A stretch of DNA of 64,000 bases from Panulirus ornatus (GCF_036320965.1 NC_092271.1:30655036-30719035); one strand, 5' to 3'; numbered from the stretch's first letter, positions 1-11,578 are shown. Translations and numbers: made by a program. The notes: a model not told the origin generated them from the sequence alone.

Positions 1-232
1 CCACCCATCTCTCTCACCCTTTCATTACTTACTTGATCAAACCACCTCACACCACATATTGTCTTCAAACATCTCATTTCCAACACATCCACCCTCCTCC
101 GCACATCTCTGTCTATAGCCCATGCCTCACAACCATATAACATTGTTGGAACCACTATTCCTTCAAACATACCCAGTTTTGCTTTCTGAGAGAACGTTCT
201 CATCTTACACACATTCTTCAAAGCACATACAC
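1..232 (-). mobile_element. LINE-A fragment, C-terminal region of the RT ORF
   Basis: The minus strand encodes part of the post-RT region of LINE-A, from the FDQVS/VREM-like segment back to the segment before GIVVPT. It is cut by the window edge and by unrelated 3' UTR sequence at about 232. Codons are degenerate. Confidence 0.8.
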
Positions 233-353
233 GCACATATACATATCAGCATATACATACATGTACATACACATACACAGACATAAACATATATACACAT
301 GTACATATTGATACTTCGCAAACGCGGGAGACAGCGACAAAGCAAAAAAAAAA
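233..353 (+). mobile_element. LINE-A 3' UTR tail fragment
   Basis: A CA/TA-rich stretch leads into CGCAAACGCGGGAGACAGCG, the right half of the LINE-A terminal hairpin, then a 13-base A tract. It is a short plus-sense 3' end joined to reversed fragments on both sides. Confidence 0.6.
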
Positions 354-612
354 AACATATTGATGCTTGCCTTCATCCATTCCTTTCGCTACCCCACCGC
401 ACAGGAAATAGCATTGCTACCTCCTGCTTCAGCTTGGCAGCGCCGGGAAAACAAACGAAAAAGGCCTCATTTGTTCACATTCAATCTAGCTGTCATGTGC
501 AATGAACCAAAACCACAGCTCCCTGTCCACATTCAGGCCCCACATATTCGTACTTGCTTGCCTACATCCATACCTGTCGCTACCCCACCACACAGGAAAT
601 AGCATTGCTACT
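354..612 (-). mobile_element. LINE-A 3' UTR, variant B, partly duplicated
   Basis: This is the antisense of an older LINE-A 3' UTR type also seen at 13119-13331 and 38690-38950. The segment beginning CTTGCTTGCC and ending AGCATTGCTAC occurs twice, at about 364-420 and 552-612. It abuts a LINE-A coding fragment in the same sense. Confidence 0.65.
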
Positions 613-1203
613 CTTTTTATGACCACGCATCTCTCTTACCCCTTCATTACTTACTCAGTCAAACTACCTCACACCACATATTGTCTTCAAACATTTCATT
701 TCCAACACATCCACTCTCCTCCACACAACCCTATCTATAGCACAATCCACTCTCCTCCACACAACCCTATCTATAGCACATGCCTTTCAACCATATAATA
801 TTGTTGGAACTACTGTTCCTTTACAAATATCCAGTTTTGCTCTCTGAAATAATGTTCTCCCTTTCCATACATCCTTCATCACTCCCAGAACCTTCGCCCC
901 CTCCTCCACCCTGTGACTCGTTTCTGCTTTTTTGGTTCCATTCACTGCCAAGTCCACTCCCAGAAACCAAAACACTTCTCTCCCTCCAGTTTTTCTCCAT
1001 TCAAACTTCATCCCAATGAACTTGTTCCTCAACCCTCCTGAACCTAATAACCATATATTTACTCTTCACTTTCTCCTTTCGCACACTTTTCCAAACTCAG
1101 TCACTTCTGCAGTTTCTCACTTGAAACAGCCACCAGTGTTGTATCATCGGCGAACAGCAACACAGTTCCCAGGCCTTGTCATACTCAGCCCCTCTCTCCA
1201 GTA
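613..1203 (-). mobile_element. LINE-A RT/C-terminal fragment, decayed
   Basis: The minus strand runs from the C-terminal VREMC region back to a degenerate FADDT catalytic motif of the reverse transcriptase. A 36-37-bp tandem duplication occurs at about 706-780. Frameshifts and stops break the frame throughout. Confidence 0.8.
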
Positions 1204-1253
1204 GGTCACAGTGATGCCTGTGATCTAGTATATTCTGATAACCACGAGGAAGA

Positions 1254-1950
1254 ATGAAACATGATAAGCCAAATGCACTTTCGTGTATGACCACATATTC
1301 AGGGAAGATACAAGACTGAGATAGAATACTTAGAACAGTCAGTGTAAGTATATAGGAGAGGTGGAGCTAAGACGCTGTTGGTACACAAGTGTTAGTGGTT
1401 TTCAGGTCTGGCACTGTGCCTGTCGTAAAATTTTATTGCATTGACAAGACAGGAAACCGTTTACAAATTTTGCTCTCCCATTTATGGAGACCTTCATTAT
1501 TATTCTTGTTACAATTTTTTGTGGATCTAATAAGAGAAAATTCAGTGATATTACTCTTAGTGAAGGAGTTACAGGTTATAAATGAATTAGCATTAGTTAT
1601 AAATGATAAGCCAAATGCATTTTTATGTATGACCACATATTCAGGGGAGATACAAGAATGAGATAGAACACTTAGAACAGTCAGTATAAGTTTACAGGAG
1701 AGGTGGAGCTAAGATGCTGTTGGTACACAAGTGTTAGTGGTTTTCGGGTCTGGCAATGTGCCTGTCGTAAAATTTTATTGCAAGGACAAGACAGGAACCT
1801 GTTTACAAGTTTTGCTATCCCATTTATGTAGACCTTCATTAATATTAATGTTACAATATTTTGTGGATCTAATAAGAGAAAATTCAGTGATATTTCTCTT
1901 AGTCAAGGAGTTACAGGTTATAAATGAATTAGCAGTTCCTGTTAGTACAA
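1254..1950 (-). repeat. 342-bp-period tandem duplication of a PLE 3' end
   Basis: The same sequence recurs at a 342-bp offset: the AAGCCAAATGCA motif at 1267 and 1609, and GTGTTAGTGGTTTTC at about 1389 and 1731. On the minus strand each unit encodes the end of a GIY-YIG domain (SNITEFSLIRSTK, then NEGLHKW and a stop). Roughly two units are present. PLEs are known for such tandem arrangements. Confidence 0.75.
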
Positions 1951-2350
1951 CTTTCGTAATTTTTAACATGACTAAACAAAGCATTTGAATCTTGATCTGT
2001 TCTTATACTTTACTTACATTGCTCAAGTCTAACAGAGAGATCCTTAACAGTCTGCCCAACATAAAACATATTACAGCTTTTAAAAGGTATTTGGTATACA
2101 CGACATGCAGAATTTTCTGGCAAGGTTTTGGTTAAGAAGATATTAAGCATTATTTTTGCAAAAGGCTTCTTTCACATTAAAGGACTGAGTAAGTTTGGAA
2201 CCAAGGTAGAATTATGACTAAATGGGAGAATTAAAAGATTCTTGGTATCTAGGGGAGGTTGACTCTATAAAATGATTTCTTTGCCAACTTAAGAGATGTG
2301 TCAACGAAAGATTTAGGATACTTTAACTTTGATCAGAATATATCTAATTC
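1950..2350 (-). mobile_element. Penelope-like element, GIY-YIG endonuclease region
   Basis: The minus strand reads RVYQIPFKSCNMFYVGQT, then KDLSVRLEQ and SNALFSH. This is the GIY-YIG signature of PLE retroelements, with a stop in the QCK region. It runs directly into the 342-bp tandem units. The upstream reverse transcriptase is not recognisable before LINE-A begins at about 2358. Confidence 0.75.
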
Positions 2351-2357
2351 AAACTCT

Positions 2358-3443
2358 TCATTAGTCTGTTGTGGATGAGAGAGCTTGGGAAGTGAGTCAG
2401 TTGTTGTTCGCTGATGATACAGCGCTGGTGGCTGATTCGGGTGAGAAACTGCAGAAGCTGGTGACTAAGATTGGTAAAGTGTGTGAAAAAAGAAAGCTGA
2501 GAGTAAATGTGAATAAGAGGAAAGTTATTAGGTACAGTAGGGTTGAGGGACAAGTCAGTTGGGAGGTAAGTTTGAATGGAGAAAAACTGGAGGAAGAGAA
2601 GTGTTTTAGATATCTTGGAGTGCAGCAGATGGAACCATGGAAGCAGAAGTGAATCATAGGGTGGGAGAGGGGGCGAAAGTTCTGGGAGCGTTGCAAAATG
2701 TGTGGAAGTCAAGAACATTATCTTGTAAAGCAAAGATGGGTATGTTTGAAGGAATAGTGGTTCCAACAATGTTATATATATAGGTTGCAAGGCGTGGACT
2801 ATAGATAGAGTTGTGCGGAGGAGGGTGGATGTGTTGGAAATGAGATGTTTGAGGACAATATGAGGTGTGAGGTGGTTTGATTAAGTAATGAAAGGGTAAG
2901 AGAGATGTGTGATAATAAAAGAGTGTGGTTGAGAGGGCAGAAGAGGGTGTTTTGAAATGGTTTGGTCACATGGAGAGAATGAGTGAGGAAAGATTGACAA
3001 AGAGGATATATGTGTCAGAGGTGGAGGGAACAGGGAACGAGGAGAAGTGGGAGACCAAATTGGAGGTGGAAAGATGGAGTGAAAAAGATTTTGAGTGATC
3101 GGGGCCTGAACATGCAAGAGGGTGAAAGGTGTGCAAGGAATAGAGTGAATTGGAATGATGTGGTATACCAGGGTCGATGTGCTGTCAATGGATTGAACCA
3201 GGGCATGTGAAGCGTCTGGGGTAAACCATGGAAAGTTTTGTAGGGCCTGGATGTGGAAAGGGAGCTGTGGTTTCGGTGCATTTTACATGACAGCTAGAGA
3301 CTGAGTGTGAACAAATGTGTCCTTTGTTGCCTTTTCGTAGCATTACCTCTTGCACATCTGGGGGGGAGGGGGTTGTCATTTCATGTGTGGCGGGGTGGCT
3401 ACGCGAATGAATAAGGGCATGAAATGAATATATATTTATTTAT
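2358..3443 (+). mobile_element. LINE-A, 5' truncated, with long 3' UTR
   Basis: The element starts just before the LLFADDTALVA motif, runs through the C-terminal region and into the long 3' UTR, where the internal hairpin copy is degenerate. It is frameshifted at several places. Its A+T-rich tail meets the tail of an oppositely oriented copy at about 3443. Confidence 0.85.
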
Positions 3444-4116
3444 TTTGCTTTGTCGCTGTCTCCCCCGTTAGCGAGGTAGCACAAGGAAACAGACGAAAGA
3501 ATGGCCCAACCCACCCAGATACACATGTATATAGATACACGTCCACTCATGCAAATATACATACCTATACATCTCAACGTATACATATATATATATACGC
3601 ACACAGACATATACATATATACACTTGTACATAATTCATATTGTCTGCCTTTATTCATTCCCATCGCCACCCCACCACACATGAAATAACAACCCCCTCC
3701 CCCTGCATGTGCACAAGGTAGCGCTAGGAAAAGACAATAAAGGCCACATTCGTTCACACTCAGTCTCTAGTTGTCATGTAATAATGCACAGAAACCACAG
3801 CTCCCTTTCCACATCCAGGCCCCACAGAACTTTCCATGGTTTGCCCCAGACGCTTCACATGCCCTGGTTCAATCCATTGACATCACGTGGACCCCGGTAT
3901 ACCACATTGTTCCAATTCACTCTATTCCTTGCATGCCTTTTACCCTCCTGCATGTTCAGGCCCCGATCATTCAAAATTTTTTTCACTCCATCTTTCCATC
4001 TCCAATTTGGTCTCCCACTTCTCATTCCCTTCACCTCTGACACATATGTCCTCTTGGTCAATCTTTCCTTACTCATTCTTTCCATATGACCAAACCATTT
4101 CATAACACCCTCTTCT
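3444..4116 (-). mobile_element. LINE-A, 3' UTR plus C-terminal fragment
   Basis: It begins with the antisense terminal hairpin, then the long 3' UTR, then the conserved GRPNWRWKDG region. It is cut at 4116, where the tail of a second minus copy starts. The tail-to-tail arrangement with the preceding copy makes an inverted repeat. Confidence 0.8.
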
Positions 4117-4724
4117 GCTCTCTTTTCTTTTTATTATACTTTGTTGCTGTCTCCTGCATTAGCGAGGTAGCGCAAGGAAATGGCCCAACCCACTCACACA
4201 CACACGTATACAAATACATGTCCACACATGCACATATACATACCTATACATTTCATCGTATACATACATATACATACATGACATATACATATATACACAT
4301 ATACATAATTCATACTTGCTGCCTTTATTCATTCCTCTCGCCACCCCGCCCCACATGAAATGACAACCCCCTCCCCTCGCACGTGCATGAGGTAGCGCTA
4401 GGAAAAGACAACAAAGGCCACATTTGTTCACACTCAGTCTCTAGCTGTCATGTATAATGAATCGAAACCACACCTCCCTTTCCACATCCAGGTCCCACAA
4501 AACTTTCCATGGTTTACCCCAGACGCTTCACATGCCCTGGTTCAATCCATTGACAGCACATCGACCACGGTATACCACATCGTTCCAATTCACTCTATTC
4601 CTTGCATGCCTTTCACCCTCCTGCATGTTCAGGCCCCGATCGCTCAAAATCTTTTTCACTTCCTCCTTCCACCTCCAATTTGGTCTCACACTTCTCCTCG
4701 TTTCCTCCACCTCTGACACATATG
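4117..4724 (-). mobile_element. LINE-A, 3' UTR plus C-terminal fragment
   Basis: A second minus-sense copy shows a T-rich tail, the terminal hairpin, the long 3' UTR and the RWKDG region. The junction at 4724 jumps over about 300 bp of element to the GIVVPT region, so this is an internally deleted copy or two abutting fragments. Confidence 0.75.
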
Positions 4725-6220
4725 TTGTTGGAACCACTATTCCTTCATACATACCCATTTTTGCTATCTGAGATAATGTTCTCACTTTCCACACATTTTT
4801 CAATGCTTCCAGAAACTTTCACCCCCTCCCCCACCCTGTGACTCACTTCCGCTTCCATGGTTCCATCTACTGCCAAATCCACTCCCAGATATCTAAAACA
4901 CTTCACTTCCTCCAGTTTTTCTCCATTCAAACTGACCTCGTAATTGACTCGTTCCTCAATCCTACTGTACCTAATAACCTTGCTCTTATTTACATTTACT
5001 CTCAGCTTTCCTCTTTCACACACTTTACCAGACTCCATCGCCAACTTCTGCAGTTTCTCACCCGAACCAGCCACCAGTGCCATATCATCAGTGAACAACT
5101 GACTCACTTCCTAAGCCCTCTCTCATCCACAACAGTCTGCATACTTGCCTCTCTCTCCAAAACTCTTGCATTCACCTCCCTAACAACCCCATCCATAAAC
5201 AAATTAAACAACCATGGAGACATCACAAACCCCTGCCACAAACCGACATTCACTGAGAACCAATCACCTTCCCCTCTTCCTACTCGTACACATGCCTTAC
5301 ATCCTCTATAAAAACTTTTCACTGCTTCTAGCAACTTGCCTCCCACACCATATACTCTTAATACCTTCCACAGAGCATCTCTATCAACTCTATCATATGC
5401 CTTCTCCAGATCCATAAATGCTATATACAGATCCATTTGTTTTTGTAAGTATTTCTCATATACATTCTTCAAAGCAAACTCCTGATCCACACATCCTCCA
5501 CCACTTCTGAAACCTCACTGCTCTTCCCCAATCTGATGCTCTGTACATGACTTCACCCTCTCAGTCAATTCCTTCCCATATAATTTCCCAGGAATACTCA
5601 ACTAACTTGTACCTCTGTAATTTGAACACTCACCTTTATCCCCTTTGCCCTTGTATAATGGCACAATGCATGCATACCGCTAATCCTGAGGCAACTCACC
5701 ATGAGCCATACACACATTGAATATTCTTACCAACCAGTCAACAACACAGTCACCCCTTTTTTAAGAAATTCCATTGCAATACCATCCAAACCTGCCGCCT
5801 TGCCGGTTTTCATCTCCCGCAAAGCTTTCACTACCCATTCTCTGTTTACCAAATCATTCTCCCTGACCCTCTCACTTCGCACACCACCTCGACCAAAACA
5901 TCTTACATCTACCACTCCATCATCTAACACATTCAACAAATCTTCAAAATACTCACTCCATCTCCTCACATCACCACTACTTGTTATTACCTCCCCATTA
6001 CCCCCCTTCACTGATGTTCTCATTTGTTCTCGTCTTACGCACTTTATTTACCTCCTTTCAAAATATCTTTTTCTCCCTAAAATTTAATGATACTCTCTCA
6101 CCCCAACTCTCATTTGCCCTTTTTTTCACCTCTTGCTCGTTTCTCTTGACCTGCCTCTTTCTTTTATACTTCTACCATTTTTTGCACTCCCAGATATCAA
6201 GAACACTTCCTTCCAGTTTT
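4725..6220 (-). mobile_element. LINE-A RT region, decayed
   Basis: The minus strand covers the C-terminal GIVVPT region, a FTDDMALVA catalytic motif (altered FADD), VGLWQGFVMSPWLFN, the AFMDLEKAYDRVDRDALW motif, and the AGLDGIAMEF region. The frame is broken by several shifts and stops. It ends in a short chimeric join (PRYLK-type antisense sequence next to the KKRxE segment) before a (TA)n tract. Confidence 0.85.
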
Positions 6221-6223
6221 TCT

Positions 6224-6225
<2 letters not shown>

Positions 6226-6272
<47 letters not shown>

Positions 6273-6273
6273 T
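6226..6273. repeat. (TA)n and T run
   Basis: About 30 bp of TA repeat is followed by a T run that is the antisense tail of the adjacent SINE-A copy. Confidence 0.9.
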
Positions 6274-6499
6274 TAAACTATTCGCCATTTCCCGCATTAG
6301 CGAGGTAGCGTTAAGAACAGAGAACTGGGCCACTGAGGGAATATCCTCACCTGGCCCCCTTCTCTGTTCCTCCTTTTGGAAAATTAAAAAAAATTGAGAG
6401 GGGAGGATTTCCAGCCCCCCGCTCCCTCCCCTTTTAGTCGCCTTCTACGACACGCAGGGAATACGTGGGAAGTATTCTTTCTCCCCTATCCCCAGGGAT

Positions 6500-6503
<4 letters not shown>
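6274..6503 (-). mobile_element. SINE-A, near full length
   Basis: Read on the minus strand it begins with TATCCCTGGGGATA, passes through a G/C-rich body and ends with the hairpin and GGCGAATAGTTT tail. No RNA polymerase III A/B boxes are evident. It lies between two (TA)n tracts. Confidence 0.85.
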
Positions 6504-6563
<60 letters not shown>

Positions 6564-6567
6564 TTTT
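6504..6567. repeat. (TA)n followed by T run
   Basis: A TA tract (to about 6546) is followed by a 22-base T run, the antisense poly(A) tail of the LINE-A copy that follows. Confidence 0.9.
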
Positions 6568-8850
6568 ATACTTTGTCACTGTCTCCCGCGTTTGCGAGGT
6601 TGCGCAAGGAAACAGACGAAAGAAATGGCCCAACCCCCCCCATACACATGTATATACATACGTCCACACACGCAAATATACATACCTACACAGCTTTCCA
6701 TGGTTTACCCCAGACGCTTCACATGCCTTGATTCAATCCACTGACAGCACGTCAACCCCGGTATACCACATCGCTCCAATTCACTCTATTCCTTGCCCTC
6801 CTTTCACCCTCCTGCATGTTCAGGCCCCGATCACACAAAATCTTTTTCACTCCATCTTTCCACCTCCAATTTGGTCTCCCTCTTCTCCTCGTTCCCTCCA
6901 CCTCCGACACATATATCCTCTTGGTCAATCTTTCCTCACTCATTCTCTCCATGTGCCCAAACCACTTCAAAACACCCTCTTCTGCTCTCTCAACCACGCT
7001 CTTTTTATTTCCACACATCTCTCTTACCCTTACGTTACTCACTCGATCAAACCACCTCACACCACACATTGTCCTCAAACATCTCATTTCCAGCACATCC
7101 ATCCTCCTGCACACAACTCTATCCATAGCCCACACCTCGCAACCATACAACATTGTTGGAACCACTATTCCTTCAAACATACCCATTTTTGCTTTCCGAG
7201 ATAATGTTCTCGACTTCCACACATTCTTCAAGGCCCCCAGAATTTTCGCCCCCTCCCCCACCCTATGATCCACTTCCGCTTCCATGGTTCCATCCGCTGC
7301 CAGATCCACTCCCAGATATCTAAAACACTTCACTTCCTCCAGTTTTTCTCCATTCAAACTCACCTCCCAATTGACTTGACCCTCAACCCTACTGTACCTA
7401 ATAACCTTGCTCTTATTCACATTTACTCTTAACTTTCTTCTTCCACACACTTTACCAAACTCAGTCACCAGCTTCTGCAGTTTCTCACATGAATCAGCCA
7501 CCAGCGCTGTATCATCAGCGAACAACAACTGACTCACTTCCCAAGCTCTCTCATCCCCAACAGACTTCATACTTGCCCCTCTTTCCAAAACTCTTGCATT
7601 CACCTCCCTAACAACCCCATCCATAAACAAATTAAACAACCATGGAGACATCACACACCCCTGCCACAAACCTACATTCACTGAGAACCAATCACTTTCC
7701 TCTCTTCCTACACGTACACATGCCTTACATCCTCGATAAAAACTTTTCACTGCTTCTAACAACTTTCCTCCCACACCATATATTCTTAATACCTTCCACA
7801 GAGCATCTCTATCAACTCTATCATATGCCTTCTCCAGATCCATAAATGCTACATACAAATCCATTTGCTTTTCTAAGTATTTCTCACATACATTCTTCAA
7901 AGCAAACACCTGATCCACACATCCTCTACCACTTCTGAAACCACACTGCTCTTCCCCAATCTGATGCTCTGTACATGCCTTCACCCTCTCAATCAATACC
8001 CTCCCATATAATTTACCAGGAATACTCAACAAACTTATACCTCTGTAATTTGAGCATTCACTCTTATCCCCTTTGCCTTTGTACAATGGCACTATGCACG
8101 CATTCCGCCAATCCTCAGGCACCTCACCAAGCGTCATACATACATTAAATAACCTTACCAACCAGTCAACAATACAGTCACCCCCTTTTTTAATAAATTC
8201 CACTGCAATACCATCCAAACCTGCTGCCTTGCCGGCTTTCATCTTCCGCAAAGCTTTCACTACCTCTTCTCTGTTTACCAAATCATTTTCCCCAACCCTC
8301 TCACTTTGCACACCACCTCGACCAAAACACCCTATATCTGCCACTCTATCATCAAACACATTCAACAAACCTTCAAAATACTCACTCCATCTCCTTCTCA
8401 CATCACCACTACTTGTTATCACCTCCCCATTTGCGCCCTTCACTGAAGTTCCCATTTGCTCCCTTGTCTTACGCACTTTATTTACCTCCTTCCAGAACAC
8501 CTTTTTATTCTCCCTAAAATTTAATGATACTCTCTCACCCCAACTCTCATTTGCCCTTTTTTTCACCTCTTGCACCTTTCTCTTGACCTCCTGTCTCTTT
8601 CTTTTATACATCTCCCACTCAATTGCATTTTTTCCCTGCAAAAATCGTCCAAATGCCTCTCTCTTCTCTTTCACTAATACTCTTACTTCTTCATCCCACC
8701 ACTCACTACCCTTTCTAATCAACCCACCTCCCACTCTTCTCATGCCACAAGCATCTTTTGCGCAATCCATCACTGATTCCCTAAATACATCCCACTCCTC
8801 CCCCACTCCCCCCGCTTCCATTGTTCTCACCTTTTTCCATTCTGTACTCA

Positions 8851-8853
<3 letters not shown>
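6568..8853 (-). mobile_element. LINE-A, short-UTR subfamily, nearly intact
   Basis: The element has a poly(A) tail, a terminal hairpin and a short 3' UTR lacking the middle section of the long type. It then has an unbroken frame up to a 5' truncation at the GTCTATATATA junction. The 5' UTR and endonuclease are missing. The same 5' junction occurs in the copy ending at 17735. Confidence 0.9.
6752..8830 (-). CDS. LINE-A reverse transcriptase, open frame of 692 codons
   Basis: This is the longest open frame in the window. It encodes an RTE-like reverse transcriptase for target-primed reverse transcription. Visible motifs are GLDGIAVEF (about residue 204), YRGISLLS (262), EEQCGFRSGRG (293), AFMDLEKAYDRV with the catalytic Asp near 331, QGCVMSPWLFN (390), LFADDTALVA with the Asp pair at 439-440, and a C-terminal basic GRPNWRWKDG region. 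The APE endonuclease that precedes it in complete copies is lost by 5' truncation. The first Met is internal to the original polyprotein and is unlikely to be a natural start. GLWQGC replaces the usual GLRQGC. Confidence 0.85.
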   Translation of the reverse strand: MRTMEAGGVGEEWDVFRESVMDCAKDACGMRRVGGGLIRKGSEWWDEEVRVLVKEKREAFGRFLQGKNAIEWEMYKRKRQEVKRKVQEVKKRANESWGERVSLNFRENKKVFWKEVNKVRKTREQMGTSVKGANGEVITSSGDVRRRWSEYFEGLLNVFDDRVADIGCFGRGGVQSERVGENDLVNREEVVKALRKMKAGKAAGLDGIAVEFIKKGGDCIVDWLVRLFNVCMTLGEVPEDWRNACIVPLYKGKGDKSECSNYRGISLLSIPGKLYGRVLIERVKACTEHQIGEEQCGFRSGRGCVDQVFALKNVCEKYLEKQMDLYVAFMDLEKAYDRVDRDALWKVLRIYGVGGKLLEAVKSFYRGCKACVRVGREESDWFSVNVGLWQGCVMSPWLFNLFMDGVVREVNARVLERGASMKSVGDERAWEVSQLLFADDTALVADSCEKLQKLVTEFGKVCGRRKLRVNVNKSKVIRYSRVEGQVNWEVSLNGEKLEEVKCFRYLGVDLAADGTMEAEVDHRVGEGAKILGALKNVWKSRTLSRKAKMGMFEGIVVPTMLYGCEVWAMDRVVCRRMDVLEMRCLRTMCGVRWFDRVSNVRVREMCGNKKSVVERAEEGVLKWFGHMERMSEERLTKRIYVSEVEGTRRRGRPNWRWKDGVKKILCDRGLNMQEGERRARNRVNWSDVVYRG

Positions 8854-8947
<94 letters not shown>
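8854..8947. repeat. (TA)n tract
   Basis: About 94 bp of near-perfect TA repeat separates the 5' end of a LINE-A copy from the tail of a SINE-A copy. Confidence 0.95.
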
Positions 8948-8948
<1 letters not shown>

Positions 8949-9185
8949 CTTTCTTTCTTTTAAACTATTTGCCATTTCCCGCGTTGGCGAGGTAGCGTTA
9001 AGAACAGAGGACTGGGCCTTTTTTGGAATATCCTCACCTGGCCCCCTCTGTTCCTTCTTTTGGAAAATTAAAAAAAAAAAAACGAGAGGGGAGGATTTCC
9101 AGCCCCCCGCTCCCTTCCCTTTTAGTCGCCTTCTACGACACGCAGGGAATACGTGGGAAGTATTCTTAATCCCCTATCCCCAGGG

Positions 9186-9188
<3 letters not shown>
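8948..9188 (-). mobile_element. SINE-A, near full length
   Basis: The antisense tail and hairpin (TTCCCGCGTTGGCGAGGTAGCG) are at the left and the CCCCAGGGATAA head is at the right. It is embedded between (TA)n tracts. Confidence 0.85.
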
Positions 9189-9234
<46 letters not shown>

Positions 9235-9235
9235 T

Positions 9236-9272
<37 letters not shown>
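9189..9272. repeat. (TA)n and T runs
   Basis: TA repeat is followed by two T runs; the second is the tail of the chimeric element at 9273. Confidence 0.9.
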
Positions 9273-10121
9273 CAAACTATTCACCATTTCCCGCATTAGC
9301 GAGGTAGCGTTAAGAACAGAGGACTGGGCCTTTGAGGGAATACCCTCACCTGGCCCAAATACACATGTCCACACACGTGTATACATACCTACACAGCTTT
9401 CCATGGTCCACCCCAGACGCCTCACATGCCTTGATTCACTCCACTGACAGCACGTCAACCCCTGGTATACCACATCGCTCCAATTCACTCTATTCTTTGC
9501 CCTCCTTTCACCCTCCTGCATGTTCAGGCCCTGATCACACAAAATCTTTTTCACTCCATCTTTCCACCTCCAATTTGGTCTCCCTCTTCTCCTCGTTCCC
9601 TCCACCTCCAACACATATATCCTCTTGGTCAATCTTTCCTCACTCATTCTCTCCATGTGACCAAACCATTTCAAAACACCCTCTTCTGCTATCTCAACCA
9701 CGCTCTTTTTATTTCCACACATCTCTCTTACCCTTACGTTACTTACTCGATCAAACCACCTCACACCACACATTGTCCTCAAACATCTCATTTCCGGCAC
9801 ATCCATCCTCCTGCGCACAACTCTATCCATAGTCCACGCCTCGCAACCATACAACATTGTTGGAACCACTATTCCTTCAAACATACCCATTTTTGCTTTC
9901 CGAGATAATGTTCTCGACTTCCACACATTCTTCAAGGCTCCCAGAATTTTCGCCCCCTCCCCCACCCTATGATCCACTTCCACTTCCATGGTTCCATCCA
10001 CTGCCAGATCCACTCCCAGATATCTAAAACACTTCACTTCCTCCAGTTTTTCTCCATTCAAACTCACCTCCCAATTGAATTGACCCTCAACCCTACTGTA
10101 CCTAATAACCTTGCTCTTATT

Positions 10122-10124
<3 letters not shown>
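9273..10124 (-). mobile_element. Chimera: LINE-A with a SINE-A 3' tail
   Basis: Positions 9273-9356 are the 3' part of SINE-A, including its hairpin. From about 9357 the sequence is LINE-A 3' UTR and C-terminal coding sequence in the same sense. The join lies in TGGCCCA, which both elements share. The LINE part stops at 10124 in a (TA)n tract, just upstream of the KSKVIRY segment. A continuous frame (9174-10334) passes through, but it is an accident of TA repeats. Confidence 0.8.

Positions 10125-10176
<52 letters not shown>
10125..10176. repeat. (TA)n tract
   Basis: About 52 bp of TA repeat lies between the 5' end of one LINE-A copy and the 5' head of a SINE-A copy. Confidence 0.95.
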
Positions 10177-10179
<3 letters not shown>

Positions 10180-10388
10180 CCCTGGGGATAGGGGAGAAAT
10201 TCCCATGTATTCCCTGCGTATCGTAGAAGGCGACTGAAAGGGGAGGGAGCGGGGGGCTGGATATCCTCCCCTCTTGTTTTTTTTTTTAATTTTCCAAAAG
10301 AAGGAACAGAGGGGGCCAGGTGAGGATATTCCAAAAAAGTCCCAGTCCTCTATTCTTAACACTGCCTCACTAATGCGGGAAAGAAAAG
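10177..10388 (+). mobile_element. SINE-A, plus sense
   Basis: Head CCCTGGGGATAGGGGA, body and a degraded hairpin (ACTGCCTCACTAATGCGGGA) are present. The hairpin carries changes on one arm only, and the tail is cut short before the next LINE-A. Confidence 0.8.
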
Positions 10389-10398
10389 ATATATATCT

Positions 10399-11551
10399 GT
10401 GTACGGGTAGGAAGAGAGGAAAGTGGTTGGTTCTCAGTGAATGTAGGTTTGCGGCAGGGGTGTGTGATGTCTCCATGGTTGTTTAATTTGTTTATGGATG
10501 GGGTTGTTAGGGAGGTAAATGCAAGAGTTTTGGAAAGAGGGGCAAGTATGAAGTCTGTTGGGGATGAGAGAGCTTGGGAAGTGAGTCAGTTGTTGTTCGC
10601 TGATGATACAGCGCTGGTGGCTGATTCATGTGAGAAACTGCAGAAGCTGGTCACTGAGTTTGGTAAAGTGTGTGGAAGAAGAAAGTTAAGAGTAAATGTG
10701 AATAAGAGCAAGGTTATTAGGTACAGTAGGGTTGAGGGTCAAGTCAATTGGGAGGTGAGTTTGAATGGAGAAAAACTGGAGGAAGTGAAGTGTTTTAGAT
10801 ATCTGGGAGTGGATCTGGCAGCGGATGGAACCATGGAAGCGGAAGTGGATCATAGGGTGGGGGAGGGGGCGAAAATTCTGGGGGTCTTGAAGAATGTGTG
10901 GAAGTCGAGAACATTATCTCGGAAAGCAAAAATGGGTATGTTTGAAGGAATAGTGGTTCCAACAATGTTGTATGGTTGCGAGGCGTGGGCTATGGACAGA
11001 GTTGTGCGCAGGAGGATGGATGTGCTGGAAATGAGATGTTTGAGGACAATGTGTGGTGTGAGGTGGTTTGATCGAGTGAGTAACGTAAGGGTAAGAGAGA
11101 TGTGTGGAAATAAAAAGAGCGTGGTTGAGAGAGCAGAAGAGGGTGTTTTGAAGTGGTTTGGGCACATGGAGAGAATGAGTGAGGAAAGATTGACCAAGAG
11201 GATATATGTGTCGGAGGTGGAGGGAACGAGGAGAAGAGGGAGACCAAATTGGAGGTGGAAAGATGGAGTGAAAAAGATTTTGTGTGATCGGGGCCTGAAC
11301 ATGCAGGAGGGTGAAAGGAGGGCAAGGAATAGAGTGAATTGGAGCGATGTGGTATACCGGGGTTGACGTGCTGTCAGTGGATTGAATCAAGGCATGTGAA
11401 GCGTCTGGGGTAAACCATGGAAAGCTGTGTAGGTATGTATATTTGCGTGTGTGGACGTGTGTATATACATGTGTATGGGGGTGGGTTGGGCCATTTCTTT
11501 CATCTGTTTCCTTGCACTACCTCGCAAACGCGGGAGACAGCGACAAAGTAT

Positions 11552-11578
<27 letters not shown>
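10399..11578 (+). mobile_element. LINE-A, 5' truncated, short 3' UTR and poly(A)
   Basis: The frame from 10437 to 11366 is open for 309 codons from NVGLRQGCVMSPWLFN through LLFADDTALVA to the C-terminus. It is followed by the short 3' UTR, the terminal hairpin at 11514-11543 and an A run of about 27 bases. The truncation point is in the GRVGREE-like segment. Confidence 0.9.

Noticed and set aside
8073..8963. A 296-codon plus frame ending in an Ile-Tyr run
   Set aside because: It is the complement of LINE-A coding sequence extended by a (TA)n tract.
9174..10334. A 386-codon minus frame spanning SINE-A, (TA)n and LINE-A
   Set aside because: TA repeats translate as Ile-Tyr without stops, and A/T runs bridge unrelated elements. 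Only the LINE-A part is real coding sequence.
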